A DNA stretch of 9,631 nt from Rickettsiales bacterium. GTDB taxonomy: Bacteria > Pseudomonadota > Alphaproteobacteria > Rickettsiales > Anaplasmataceae. The translations under genes and the position numbers were made by a program. The notes under the pieces are model-generated. The model saw only the letters and a program-made list of their open reading frames with translations. It was not told the DNA's origin and did not search any database. Numbering within the stretch: the first letter of the stretch is position 1; each line of letters begins with the position of its first letter. Of this stretch, positions 1 to 6,169 are shown one piece after another. The stretch spans positions 1 through 9,631 of the forward strand of contig JAITXQ010000007.1 of assembly GCA_031284675.1 (NCBI GenBank), written 5' to 3'.

Positions 1-177
1 CCAGACAAAACAGTTTTGTTATATCTTCCATGGGTAACCTCATCTATTTTTTTTGTATTTGTTGAGTTTACCCTACTCTCCTGCCTTTTCTATTCTTTTT
101 TTAATCCAGAATTAGCGTTTCTATGGCTAAAAAAATCTGAATACCAGCTAACTACTTGGGTGATATCCTTCTTGTAG
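1..177 (+). CDS. C-terminal end of an unidentified hydrophobic (membrane) protein, 5' partial
   Basis: Frame 1 is open from the first base to a TAG at 175-177, giving 58 residues whose start lies outside the window. The peptide is very hydrophobic (LLYLPWVTS at codons 6-14, then a run rich in F, V, L and C to about codon 34), which suggests one or two membrane segments near the C-terminus of a multi-pass protein. It then reads NPELAF (103-120) and ends with a short lysine-containing tail. I do not recognise the family and assign no function. The bases 101-120 recur exactly, inverted, at 9513-9532, and the residues before them resemble a minus-strand reading of 9600-9626, so this fragment may belong to a repeated gene family. 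It could also be an already degraded copy. rnpB follows on the same strand after 163 bp. Confidence 0.5.
   Translation, partial: PDKTVLLYLPWVTSSIFFVFVEFTLLSCLFYSFFNPELAFLWLKKSEYQLTTWVISFL
101..120 (+). repeat. Left copy of a 20-bp exact inverted repeat
   Basis: ttaatccagaattagcgttt is identical to the reverse complement of 9513-9532. It lies inside the hydrophobic reading frame 1-177, where it encodes NPELAF with adjacent bases. Identity stops abruptly on both sides, though weaker similarity continues towards position 1. Confidence 0.9.
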
Positions 178-192
178 GCCTATGTTTGTACA

Positions 193-220
193 GTTGTGCG
201 TCACGCGCTGGAATGACAAC
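193..220. repeat. GC-rich, partly palindromic patch resembling a Wolbachia dispersed repeat remnant
   Basis: This patch is much richer in G and C than its surroundings. It contains gcgtcacgcgctggaatgac, bounded by gttgt and acaac (5-bp inverted arms). Strings of this type (a 'cgtcacgcgctgg-aatgac' core) recall short palindromic repeats scattered between Wolbachia genes; that link is from memory. The rest of the 178-340 spacer shows no gene. Confidence 0.35.
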
Positions 221-303
221 TTAAATTGTTCAATATAACCATAAATTTGTTTCGGTAAATCTAATTTGAGTTAGCTATAGTATGTAGACCATTGATTAGC
301 CAG

Positions 304-336
304 TTTACTTTTATGATTTTCATGTTAAAGTATAAT
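304..336 (+). promoter_or_regulatory. Probable sigma-70 promoter of rnpB
   Basis: A perfect -10 hexamer TATAAT lies at 331-336, 6-7 bp before the expected 5' end of RNase P RNA at about 341-343, the right distance for a transcription start. The -35 is weak: TTTACT at 304-309 has a 21-bp spacer, too long, and no better hexamer sits at 17 bp. The -10 and its position carry this call. Confidence 0.55.
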
Positions 337-340
337 TTCT

Positions 341-682
341 AGGTGAAATGAGTGGCTGCTGTTATGTAATAAACATGGCAGAGGAAAGTCCGGGCTCCAA
401 GGAAAAATAGTGACGGGTAACACCCGCCGGAGGTAACTCCAGTTATAGGGCTACAGAAAATTACCGCCTAAAATATTTTTAGGTAAGGGTGAAAAGGTGT
501 GGTAAGAGCACACCATAATAATGGCAACATTGGTAGTCGAGTAACCAACACTAGGAGCAAGATTAAATAAGAGTAGACTTTATGTTTTCCTCATATCTAC
601 TCGGGTAAATCGCATGCAGTAAATGGTAACATTTACTCTAGATAAATAGCTACATAAACAGAACTCGGCTTATATTTCACCT
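341..682 (+). ncRNA. rnpB: RNase P RNA, bacterial type A
   Basis: This is the catalytic RNA of ribonuclease P, which removes 5' leaders from tRNA precursors. The ends are set by helix P1: AGGTGAAAT (341-349) pairs with ATTTCACCT (674-682). The universal core is present: GAGGAAAGTCCGGGCT (381-396, CR-I, 5' strand of P4), the GGTGAAAAGGTGTGGTAAGAGC stretch with its ACACC partner (about 487-513, P10-P11, CR-II/III), and ACAGAACTCGGCTTAT (658-673, CR-V, 3' strand of P4). About 342 nt is a normal length for a reduced alphaproteobacterial version. It has its own TATAAT promoter and is convergent with ctrA. The protein subunit gene rnpA is not in the window. The trailer just downstream can pair with CR-V (see findings). 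Confidence 0.97.
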
Positions 683-723
683 AAACATTCACATGATATG
701 TGCAATATAAGCCGTGCTATATT
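666..723 (+). terminator. Nested hairpins at the rnpB 3' end; possible weak terminator between rnpB and ctrA
   Basis: CGGCTTATATT (666-676, inside rnpB) and AATATAAGCCG (704-714) are perfect 11-bp complements. Between them CACAT/ATGTG (690-702) forms a small hairpin. An alternative hairpin pairs AATATA (704-709) with TATATT (718-723). None is followed by a real U-tract, only TAAATATG, so termination is uncertain. rnpB and ctrA are convergent with only 57 bp between them, and some stop signal is expected here. Confidence 0.35.
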
Positions 724-739
724 TAAATATGTAGGCATT

Positions 740-1510
740 TCATGCGTTGTCCTTCACTTGTTCTGCTTGATAACCATCGCTATTTTCCCCTACATTGACA
801 TTAGAATATTCATCATCATCAACATACTCTTTCAGAACATATCCTCTGCCCCAAACGGTTTCTATGTGGCTTTTTCCATCATTTGCACTTTCAAGTTTCT
901 TACGTAATTTGCACATAAAAACATCAACTATCTTGTTATCTGAAGGTTCATCCAAACCATTGTAAAGATGATTTAAAAACATTTCTTTTGTTAATACTGT
1001 TCCTTTACGTAGTGCTAGCAATTCTATCATAGAATACTCTTTGTTAGTAAGGTGAACCGTTTTACCTTTCACCTCAACAACCCTGTGATCAAAATTGATA
1101 TTTATATTACCAATCTTTATCACTGATTCAGGATGGCCTTTAGTACGACGCACTATGGCCTTGATTCGAGCTAGTAGCTCACTTTTATGAAATGGTTTGG
1201 TTAAATAATCATCAGCACCATACCCGAGTCCTTTAGCTTTGTGGTTAACAGCAGACATACATGAAAGTATTAAGACAGGAACTTTGATTTTTGCACTTCT
1301 TAATCTTAACAATATATCATATCCATCAATATCACCAGGCAAGTGTATATCTAGAATAACTAGGTCATAGTAATCTCCGTTTGAGGAAACCATATTATTG
1401 TTATAATCTTGTGCAGAAGTGACAACATCACAAAAGTGCCCATCAGAAGTTAAGGCATTGACTACAGTCTTTGCACTTACTTGATCATCTTCAATTAATA
1501 ATATACGCAT
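740..1510 (-). CDS. ctrA: Cell-cycle response regulator CtrA (OmpR-type)
   Basis: A DNA-binding response regulator of 256 aa, the master cell-cycle transcription factor of Alphaproteobacteria, normally phosphorylated through the CckA-ChpT relay. The receiver domain (about 1-120) has the acidic pocket EDD at 7-9, phospho-acceptor Asp54 (VILDIHLPG), Ser83 as the switch residue and Lys105 (LTKPF). The winged-helix domain (about 125-233) carries the CtrA-type stretch NGLDEPSDNKIVDVFMCKLR, which distinguishes it from generic OmpR proteins, and ends with GRGYVLKEY. After it comes an acidic tail of about 25 residues ending in DNA-COOH. The start is ATG at 1510 with GGGGTG (1517-1522, minus strand) six bases upstream. 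The gene is divergent from gpsA and convergent with rnpB. All key residues are present, so it should be functional. Its targets cannot be read from the window, though one TTAA-N7-TTAA site lies in its own upstream region. Confidence 0.96.
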   Translation of the reverse strand: MRILLIEDDQVSAKTVVNALTSDGHFCDVVTSAQDYNNNMVSSNGDYYDLVILDIHLPGDIDGYDILLRLRSAKIKVPVLILSCMSAVNHKAKGLGYGADDYLTKPFHKSELLARIKAIVRRTKGHPESVIKIGNININFDHRVVEVKGKTVHLTNKEYSMIELLALRKGTVLTKEMFLNHLYNGLDEPSDNKIVDVFMCKLRKKLESANDGKSHIETVWGRGYVLKEYVDDDEYSNVNVGENSDGYQAEQVKDNA

Positions 1511-1548
1511 ATTTTACACCCCATAAATAATTTATAATTTTAGTAATA

Positions 1549-1576
1549 TATATAACTAAGGAAAGTAACAAATCAA
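1549..1576 (-). promoter_or_regulatory. Candidate ctrA promoter
   Basis: On the minus strand TTGATT (1571-1576) is followed after 16 bp by TATATA (1549-1554), about 40 bp before the ctrA start. Both hexamers match the consensus at 4 of 6 positions, and the AT-rich context makes such matches likely by chance. Confidence 0.3.
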
Positions 1577-1745
1577 ATTTTTATTAACAGATGATCAAAA
1601 TTACACTTATTAATTAATAGTAAATATACCGTTCCAAAATTGTATAAATAGATCTAAAATGTGATAGATATATTATGTACCATAATAATAACACTATTTT
1701 TATTAAATATTGAATTAAAGTTATTATCGTTAAAAGAATACTTAG

Positions 1746-1762
1746 GTTAATAAATATTTAAC
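1746..1762. promoter_or_regulatory. Candidate CtrA-binding site (TTAA-N7-TTAA)
   Basis: GTTAATAAATATTTAAC has two TTAA half-sites (1747-1750 and 1758-1761) with exactly 7 bp between them, the spacing known for CtrA in Caulobacter, and 5-bp inverted arms GTTAA/TTAAC. It lies about 30 bp upstream of the candidate gpsA -35 and about 237 bp upstream of the ctrA start. In such AT-rich DNA one match in 330 bp by chance is not improbable. Confidence 0.35.
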
Positions 1763-1791
1763 TATTTTATATATCTGTGTTATATTTTTAA

Positions 1792-1821
1792 TTTACTTAT
1801 CCTACTATTCTAAAGTATAAG
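1792..1821 (+). promoter_or_regulatory. Candidate gpsA operon promoter
   Basis: TTTACT (1792-1797), an 18-bp spacer and TATAAG (1816-1821, 5 of 6 to consensus) would start transcription near 1828. That leaves a leader of about 15 nt that still contains the AGGA Shine-Dalgarno sequence at 1832-1835. Confidence 0.4.
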
Positions 1822-1842
1822 TAATATTTTCAGGAATATTGT

Positions 1843-2826
1843 GTGACAATATCAATTTTAGGTGCTGGTACATGGGGTACGGCAATTGCAATTTCATTAA
1901 GTGGTAAGCAAGATATAATTTTGTGGACTCGCAATGAAACTACATTTGAATCAATCAGTGGGAAAAGAGAAAGTGACAAACTATCTGGTTGTCGAATTTC
2001 TGATAATGTGTCAGTAAAATTAGCTATTGAAGACACAATTGATGCTTCAGCAACAATCCTCGCTGTCTCCACTCAATCTCTGAGGAAGGTATGTCAGCAG
2101 TTGCATGATTGTAATCTGAAAAAAGATGTAGCAATAATTTTAGCTTGTAAAGGAATAGAAAAATCTACATTAAAATTACCTAGTGAAATAGTAAATGAAG
2201 TTTTACCTAACAATCCTGTTGCTATTTTTTCAGGCCCTAGTTTTGCTATAGAAGTCGCAAAAAAATTACCCTATTCAATGGTTCTTGCATGCCAAAATAA
2301 CATATTAGGTTCAAAGCTAATGTCAGAACTACAGCAAGAAAATGTTAAATTACACCTTAGTAGCGATGTTATAGGGGTACAGGTTTGTGCAGCGTTAAAG
2401 AACGTTTTTGCTATAGCATGTGGAATTATTTTGGGTAGAAAACTCGGATCTAATACCCATGCAGCACTGGTAACAAAAAGTATGAATGAAATTAAGGCTT
2501 TATATCTAGCAAAAATCGGCAACAGCAATATAGATATAGATACACTACTCGGACCAGCATGTCTGGGTGATCTAATTATGACATGCACATCTTTGAATTC
2601 AAGAAATCTGTCCTTTGGGTTTAAAATAGGTAATAGTAATAATGGCTTTGATGTTCAGCAGATTTTGTCAGAAGGCAAGTCAGTGATTGAAGGTTTTAGC
2701 ACTGCTGAGTCCGCATTTAATTTAGCAGAAAAGCTAAAAATAAAAATGCCTATATGTGAAGCGGTCTATAGATTATTGTATGAAAATGCCTCTATAGAGG
2801 ATACTATTTCTGTTCTTGTGAATTAA
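1843..2826 (+). CDS. gpsA: NAD(P)-dependent glycerol-3-phosphate dehydrogenase
   Basis: This cytosolic enzyme reduces dihydroxyacetone phosphate to sn-glycerol 3-phosphate, the backbone of phospholipids. At 327 aa it has the usual family length. The N-terminal Rossmann fold begins at once with GAGTWG (7-12), the dinucleotide-binding loop. Further family signatures are SGPSFA (130-135), the catalytic lysine in AALKNV (Lys186), LGPACLGDLIMTCTS (236-250) followed by SRN (253-255), and a late EGFSTA (283-288). The start is GTG at 1843, because AGGA at 1832-1835 sits seven bases upstream and the glycine loop follows at the expected distance. It is the first gene of a plus-strand operon and is divergent from ctrA. 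pgpA starts 19 bp after its stop, which couples supply of the backbone with phosphatidylglycerol synthesis. No damage is seen. Confidence 0.97.
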   Translation: MTISILGAGTWGTAIAISLSGKQDIILWTRNETTFESISGKRESDKLSGCRISDNVSVKLAIEDTIDASATILAVSTQSLRKVCQQLHDCNLKKDVAIILACKGIEKSTLKLPSEIVNEVLPNNPVAIFSGPSFAIEVAKKLPYSMVLACQNNILGSKLMSELQQENVKLHLSSDVIGVQVCAALKNVFAIACGIILGRKLGSNTHAALVTKSMNEIKALYLAKIGNSNIDIDTLLGPACLGDLIMTCTSLNSRNLSFGFKIGNSNNGFDVQQILSEGKSVIEGFSTAESAFNLAEKLKIKMPICEAVYRLLYENASIEDTISVLVN

Positions 2827-2845
2827 TTTTGTACTTTGGTATATT

Positions 2846-3328
2846 GTGAAATTTTTATATAAATTGATATCAACATGGTGGCTGTCTGGCACAGTAAAAA
2901 AAATGCCAGGTACTGTAGGTAGCTTAGCTTCTTTTCCAATTGTTCCTGTAATACTGAGCAACAAAATTTTAGGTGCAGCAATTATTTCTTTTTTATTCTT
3001 AATTGGATTATGGTCTACAGGTAATTATATAAAACATTACCAAACTTCATATGACCCAAAAGAGGTAGTGATTGACGAAGTAGTTGGTCAATTGCTGACA
3101 ATACTTTTAGTTTCAATATTGTTAAGCCAAGAGATGAATTGCTCTTTATTGTTGTTGTGCTTTCTTTCTTTTAGGTTTTTTGATATAATAAAAACGTGGC
3201 CTATAAATTTGATCGATAAAAATACCAAAGGTCCTCTAGGAATTATGCTAGATGATATTATAGCTGCAATTTTAGCCTGTGTTCTTATAGGGGCCTTTTA
3301 TTGTTTATTATCGGTGTATGCAGGATAA
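2846..3328 (+). CDS. pgpA: Phosphatidylglycerophosphatase A
   Basis: This membrane phosphatase converts phosphatidylglycerol phosphate to phosphatidylglycerol. At 160 aa it is typical of the PgpA family, whose motifs appear in order: MPGTVGS (20-26), DPKEVVIDEVVGQ (70-82), FRFFDIIKTWPINLID (109-124) and GPLGIMLDDIIAA (129-141). The acidic residues in the second, third and fourth blocks are the presumed metal and active-site residues. Hydrophobic stretches at about 28-58, 83-108 and 136-157 fit an integral inner-membrane protein. The start is GTG at 2846; no ATG or TTG occurs in frame upstream before a stop at 2819, and the first internal ATG would remove the N-terminal helix. No strong Shine-Dalgarno sequence is visible. 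The gene follows gpsA by 19 bp and overlaps the next gene by 11 bp, so expression is probably coupled. Confidence 0.93.
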   Translation: MKFLYKLISTWWLSGTVKKMPGTVGSLASFPIVPVILSNKILGAAIISFLFLIGLWSTGNYIKHYQTSYDPKEVVIDEVVGQLLTILLVSILLSQEMNCSLLLLCFLSFRFFDIIKTWPINLIDKNTKGPLGIMLDDIIAAILACVLIGAFYCLLSVYAG

Positions 3329-4097
3329 AAAAATTTATTATTCAAGCTTAATTACTCAAAATCTAAAGGATTATATACTTTATGCAGCGAATTTATCTAA
3401 GTGGGAAGTGCATGATAAATTTGATAACACCATATTTACAATAAATGGTACCAGAGAGTCATTGTTTAATTTTGTGTTTTGTGGAGATCAATGTACCGAG
3501 CTTTCTATACAAAAAACTCTAGATTATCTCAGAACAAGAGGTATAGAAGCAACATGGGTGATAAATTCACATATGAAAATAAGGGATGTTTTAGAAAAGT
3601 ATGAGATAAAACACGTTAGCACACCAAAAAAAGCTTTACTTAACATGAAGAATTACTTTTTACCTGCTGATATTATTTCAAACTTAAGGTTAAATGCTGT
3701 AAATAGTAGCGACCTCTTGGAACAGTTAGATTTACATACTTCTAAAATTTTTTATCATAGTGTTGGAATTGTCAGCACATTTTTTCGCGGACTATCAAAT
3801 TATGATGATAAAAACTCAGGGTTAAGATTTTTTCTTGTCACACTAAACAATGAGATTACTGGAACATGTGGTCTTTATGTTCAAGACAGCGTAGCTGGTT
3901 TTTATAGTGATGGAGTTTTACCAGTGTACAGAAATCGTGGAATAGGTACCCAAATGGTTTTGGAAAGAATAAAGATAGCTCAGCAGCTTGAATGCAAATA
4001 CATAGTAGCACATTGTATGAAACCTTCTATGAACCTTTATAAGAGATTGGGCTTTCAGATGTTAGGCAATCTTTACTTGTACACCTCTTCAGCATAA
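3318..4097 (+). CDS. GNAT-family N-acetyltransferase, substrate unknown
   Basis: This 259-aa protein has a GNAT acetyl-CoA-dependent acyltransferase domain in its second half. Residues about 120-259 contain a beta-strand pair around FFLVTLNNEITGTCGLYV (171-188), the acetyl-CoA pyrophosphate-binding motif A in VYRNRGIGTQMV (203-214), and the usual late NLYKRLGF (239-246). The N-terminal 115 or so residues match no family I recognise; their position suggests an accessory or substrate-selecting domain. The target could be a protein N-terminus, an amine or a small metabolite and cannot be told from the sequence. The ATG at 3318 lies inside the end of pgpA, an 11-bp overlap typical of translational coupling. 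The downstream PAS gene starts 52 bp after the stop. A 13-bp palindrome (GCATAACTTATGC, 4092-4104) spans the stop codon; its role is unclear. Confidence 0.85.
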   Translation: MQDKKIYYSSLITQNLKDYILYAANLSKWEVHDKFDNTIFTINGTRESLFNFVFCGDQCTELSIQKTLDYLRTRGIEATWVINSHMKIRDVLEKYEIKHVSTPKKALLNMKNYFLPADIISNLRLNAVNSSDLLEQLDLHTSKIFYHSVGIVSTFFRGLSNYDDKNSGLRFFLVTLNNEITGTCGLYVQDSVAGFYSDGVLPVYRNRGIGTQMVLERIKIAQQLECKYIVAHCMKPSMNLYKRLGFQMLGNLYLYTSSA

Positions 4098-4149
4098 CTT
4101 ATGCATACCCTGAGCGGTTACAAATTTTTACATCTGTTTTAAGAGTACT

Positions 4150-5286
4150 ATGTTTTTTTTGTATGAAGTGGTTTTAGTATTAATTCTAATATTATTCTTT
4201 CTTTCTTATTCTAAATTAAAAATTAATAATAAAATTAAGAGCTTACAACATCAAAATATTATCATCAACAATTTAATTGATACTGTGAATGATGGGTTTT
4301 ATATTTGGGATGCGAAAAAACGTATAGAAAAATTTTCTCCCAACTTGCTAATTTTGCTTAATACTGTTTTTTACTCATTTAATGAGTTTGTAAATTTTTT
4401 TGAGCAATCAGAAAGCTTAATTAAAAATTTTACTGAGGCAAAGGAAATAAATAAATCTTTTACTCTAGATTTAAAGTCAAAGGACGGTGAAGTTTATTGT
4501 ATGTGTTATGGCAGAAGCATAGTAGATGATTCTAACAATGTAATTGGTGCACTATTATGGATAAGAAATATTTCAGACTATAAGATAAAAGCTAACGGAC
4601 TTGAGTTGGAAAATAATAAGCTTACACAAGAAGTGGAAAATTATGAAAACGTTTTCAACTCTTTACCATTTCCAATACTAAAATATAACAAGAATAAAAA
4701 GGTGAAGTTTTATAACTCGTTTTATGATAAATATATAAATAGCTCTCAGAAATTGGCTGTCGCTAGTAGCTCTTATAGCGCAAAACCAGGAAAACATGTC
4801 ATAACTTGCAAGAACGAACGTAAGGTTTTCGATTTTGTTAAAATTCCAATACAAGGTTCTGGTGGCGTAGTAATGTATGGAAAAGATGTTAGCGATGCAG
4901 AAAAATTACATACCGAATTAAACAGTTATTTAGCTACACAGAAAAATTTGCTTGAAAGATTACCGGTTGCTATTGTAATATATAGTAGGAATCAAAAGCT
5001 AAAATTTTATAATAATGCTTTCATAAAAACCTTTCAATTTGATCCAAAATTTTTGGCATCTTATCCAACTTATCACGAAGTTATGCTTTACCTCTTTGAA
5101 TCTAAAAAGTTTTTAGAAAAAGAGGATTTTCAAACTATTAGTAACCAAAAACATGAGCTGTTCAAAAAATTATTTGAATCATATAATGATACGATGCATC
5201 TCACAGATGGAAAAGCGTTCAGAGTATTAACAATACCCTACGCTTCAGGAGGTTTACTCTTCTCTTATGAAGAGTGCAAAAGATGA
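4150..5286 (+). CDS. Membrane-anchored multi-PAS sensor protein lacking a histidine kinase domain
   Basis: This 378-aa protein has one N-terminal membrane segment (about 5-21), then three PAS-like regions: about 36-145, 168-250 and 262-376. A short coiled-coil-like linker (146-168) joins the first two. The third region, with LERLPVAIVIYSRNQKLKFYNNAF (268-291) and a closing GGLLFSYEE (367-375), resembles the last PAS domain (PAS_7-like) of alphaproteobacterial cell-cycle histidine kinases, where the same 'GG-LL-YEDVT' ending leads into the dimerisation and phospho-acceptor helix. Here the protein ends three residues later, and convergent sdhB occupies the DNA beyond, so neither the phospho-acceptor His domain nor the ATPase domain exists. 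It could be a ligand-sensing scaffold for a partner kinase or the remnant of a full kinase. The start is ATG at 4150 after a weak AAGAG. It is the last gene of the gpsA operon. Kinase-pathway membership is inferred. Confidence 0.8.
   Translation: MFFLYEVVLVLILILFFLSYSKLKINNKIKSLQHQNIIINNLIDTVNDGFYIWDAKKRIEKFSPNLLILLNTVFYSFNEFVNFFEQSESLIKNFTEAKEINKSFTLDLKSKDGEVYCMCYGRSIVDDSNNVIGALLWIRNISDYKIKANGLELENNKLTQEVENYENVFNSLPFPILKYNKNKKVKFYNSFYDKYINSSQKLAVASSSYSAKPGKHVITCKNERKVFDFVKIPIQGSGGVVMYGKDVSDAEKLHTELNSYLATQKNLLERLPVAIVIYSRNQKLKFYNNAFIKTFQFDPKFLASYPTYHEVMLYLFESKKFLEKEDFQTISNQKHELFKKLFESYNDTMHLTDGKAFRVLTIPYASGGLLFSYEECKR
5256..5275. terminator. Hairpin at the convergent ends of the PAS gene and sdhB
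   Basis: ACTCTTC (5256-5262) and GAAGAGT (5269-5275) form a perfect 7-bp stem with a 6-nt loop. It lies inside the last codons of the PAS gene and 15 bp past the sdhB stop. Neither strand has a U-tract after it, so it would be an atypical terminator or an RNA end-stabilising structure. Confidence 0.3.
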
Positions 5287-5289
5287 CAC

Positions 5290-6078
5290 TTAGACTCCTT
5301 CTCTCTCTACCATGAGCTGTTTTACTTTCGCTATCGCTCTTGCTGGGTTAAGCCCTTTCGGACAGGTTTTTGTGCAATTCATTATTGTATGACAACGATA
5401 CAACTTAAATGGGTCGTTTAAAGCATCAAGTCTTTTACCTATCTTATTATCACGGCTATCAGCAATCCATCTGTAAACTTGTAATAATATTGCCGGCCCT
5501 AAAAATTTATCACTATTCCACCAATAGCTTGGGCAACCAGTCGAACAGCAAGCACATAATATGCAGTCAGAAAGGCCGTCCAATTTTTTTCTATCTTCAG
5601 GAGATTGAGTGTATTCTTTATTTGGTAGGGTAGGCTTATTTGTTTGTAACCAAGGTTTGATTGACTTATATTGCTCATAAAATTGACTCAAGTCCGAGAC
5701 TAGGTCCTTTATTACATACATGTGAGGTAATGGATATATTGTTACTTCACCTTTTATATCGTGTATAGATCTAGTACATGCAAGAGTATTGGTCCCGTCA
5801 ATATTCATGGCACAAGATCCACATATGCCTTCTCTACAAGAACGTCTGAAAGTTAAAGTCGAATCTATTTCATCCTTTATTTTTATTAATACATCAAGCA
5901 CCATAGGGCTGCAATTATCCATATCAATAAAAAATGTGTCTATTCTAGGGTTTTTCTCATCATCAGCAGACCAACGGTAAATTTGAAATCTTCTAATATT
6001 TTTCGCTCTAGCAGGAATAGGATAAATTTTGCCCCTTTTATTAATTTTAGAATTCTTTGGCAGAGAAAACTGAACCAT
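5290..6078 (-). CDS. sdhB: Succinate dehydrogenase iron-sulfur subunit
   Basis: This is the electron-transfer subunit of respiratory complex II, which passes electrons from the flavoprotein SdhA to quinone at the inner membrane. At 262 aa it has the usual length. The N-terminal ferredoxin-like domain carries the [2Fe-2S] ligands Cys81, Cys86, Cys89 and Cys101 ([16 protein letters not shown]). The C-terminal domain has Cys172, Cys175, Cys178 and Cys182 ([16 protein letters not shown]), then Cys229, Cys235 and Cys239 ([17 protein letters not shown]), the full set for the [4Fe-4S] and [3Fe-4S] clusters by comparison with the family. The ATG at 6078 is preceded by AAGGT (6086-6090, minus strand) at seven bases, a good Shine-Dalgarno sequence. 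sdhA, sdhC and sdhD are not adjacent, so complex II genes are dispersed, as is usual in this group. Its stop is only 3 bp from that of the convergent PAS gene. Confidence 0.97.
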   Translation of the reverse strand: MVQFSLPKNSKINKRGKIYPIPARAKNIRRFQIYRWSADDEKNPRIDTFFIDMDNCSPMVLDVLIKIKDEIDSTLTFRRSCREGICGSCAMNIDGTNTLACTRSIHDIKGEVTIYPLPHMYVIKDLVSDLSQFYEQYKSIKPWLQTNKPTLPNKEYTQSPEDRKKLDGLSDCILCACCSTGCPSYWWNSDKFLGPAILLQVYRWIADSRDNKIGKRLDALNDPFKLYRCHTIMNCTKTCPKGLNPARAIAKVKQLMVEREGV

Positions 6079-6120
6079 ATCGCTTACCTTTTATCGTTTA
6101 TCGCTAAACCCCTTTATTTT

Positions 6121-6148
6121 GTAGATAACATATTTTAGTATTATCTAC
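6121..6148. promoter_or_regulatory. Inverted repeat in the ybeY-sdhB gap
   Basis: GTAGATAA (6121-6128) and TTATCTAC (6141-6148) are perfect 8-bp inverted arms around 12 nt. The structure lies in the 91-bp gap after ybeY and 43 bp before sdhB. In the direction of these minus-strand genes it is followed by AAAATAAAGG, not a U-tract, so it looks more like an operator or an RNA processing or stabilising hairpin than an intrinsic terminator. The AT-rich stem would be weak as RNA. Confidence 0.4.
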
Positions 6149-6169
6149 TATATTTTTGTTAAATTCCTT

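Larger units (their letters stand above)
1511..1842. promoter_or_regulatory. AT-rich divergent intergenic region between ctrA and gpsA
   Basis: These 332 bp contain no convincing gene on either strand. They hold the 5' leaders of ctrA (minus) and gpsA (plus), many homopolymeric A/T runs and several TTAA tetramers, one pair of which has CtrA-box spacing (1747-1761). Candidate promoters for each gene are listed separately. Base composition makes chance -10-like hexamers very common here. Confidence 0.7.

Noticed and set aside
698..907. A 69-codon plus-strand frame after rnpB
   Set aside because: It lies mostly antisense to the end of ctrA, begins in the rnpB trailer and has no ribosome binding site; the opposite strand is clearly coding.
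1703..1733. Further TTAA pairs as additional CtrA sites
   Set aside because: Spacings are 8 and 11 bp, not 7, and TTAA is frequent in this AT-rich stretch.
5287..5700. A frameshifted histidine kinase continuation of the PAS protein
   Set aside because: The bases beyond 5286 encode sdhB on the opposite strand, and no kinase H-box or ATP-binding motif was recognised on the plus strand.
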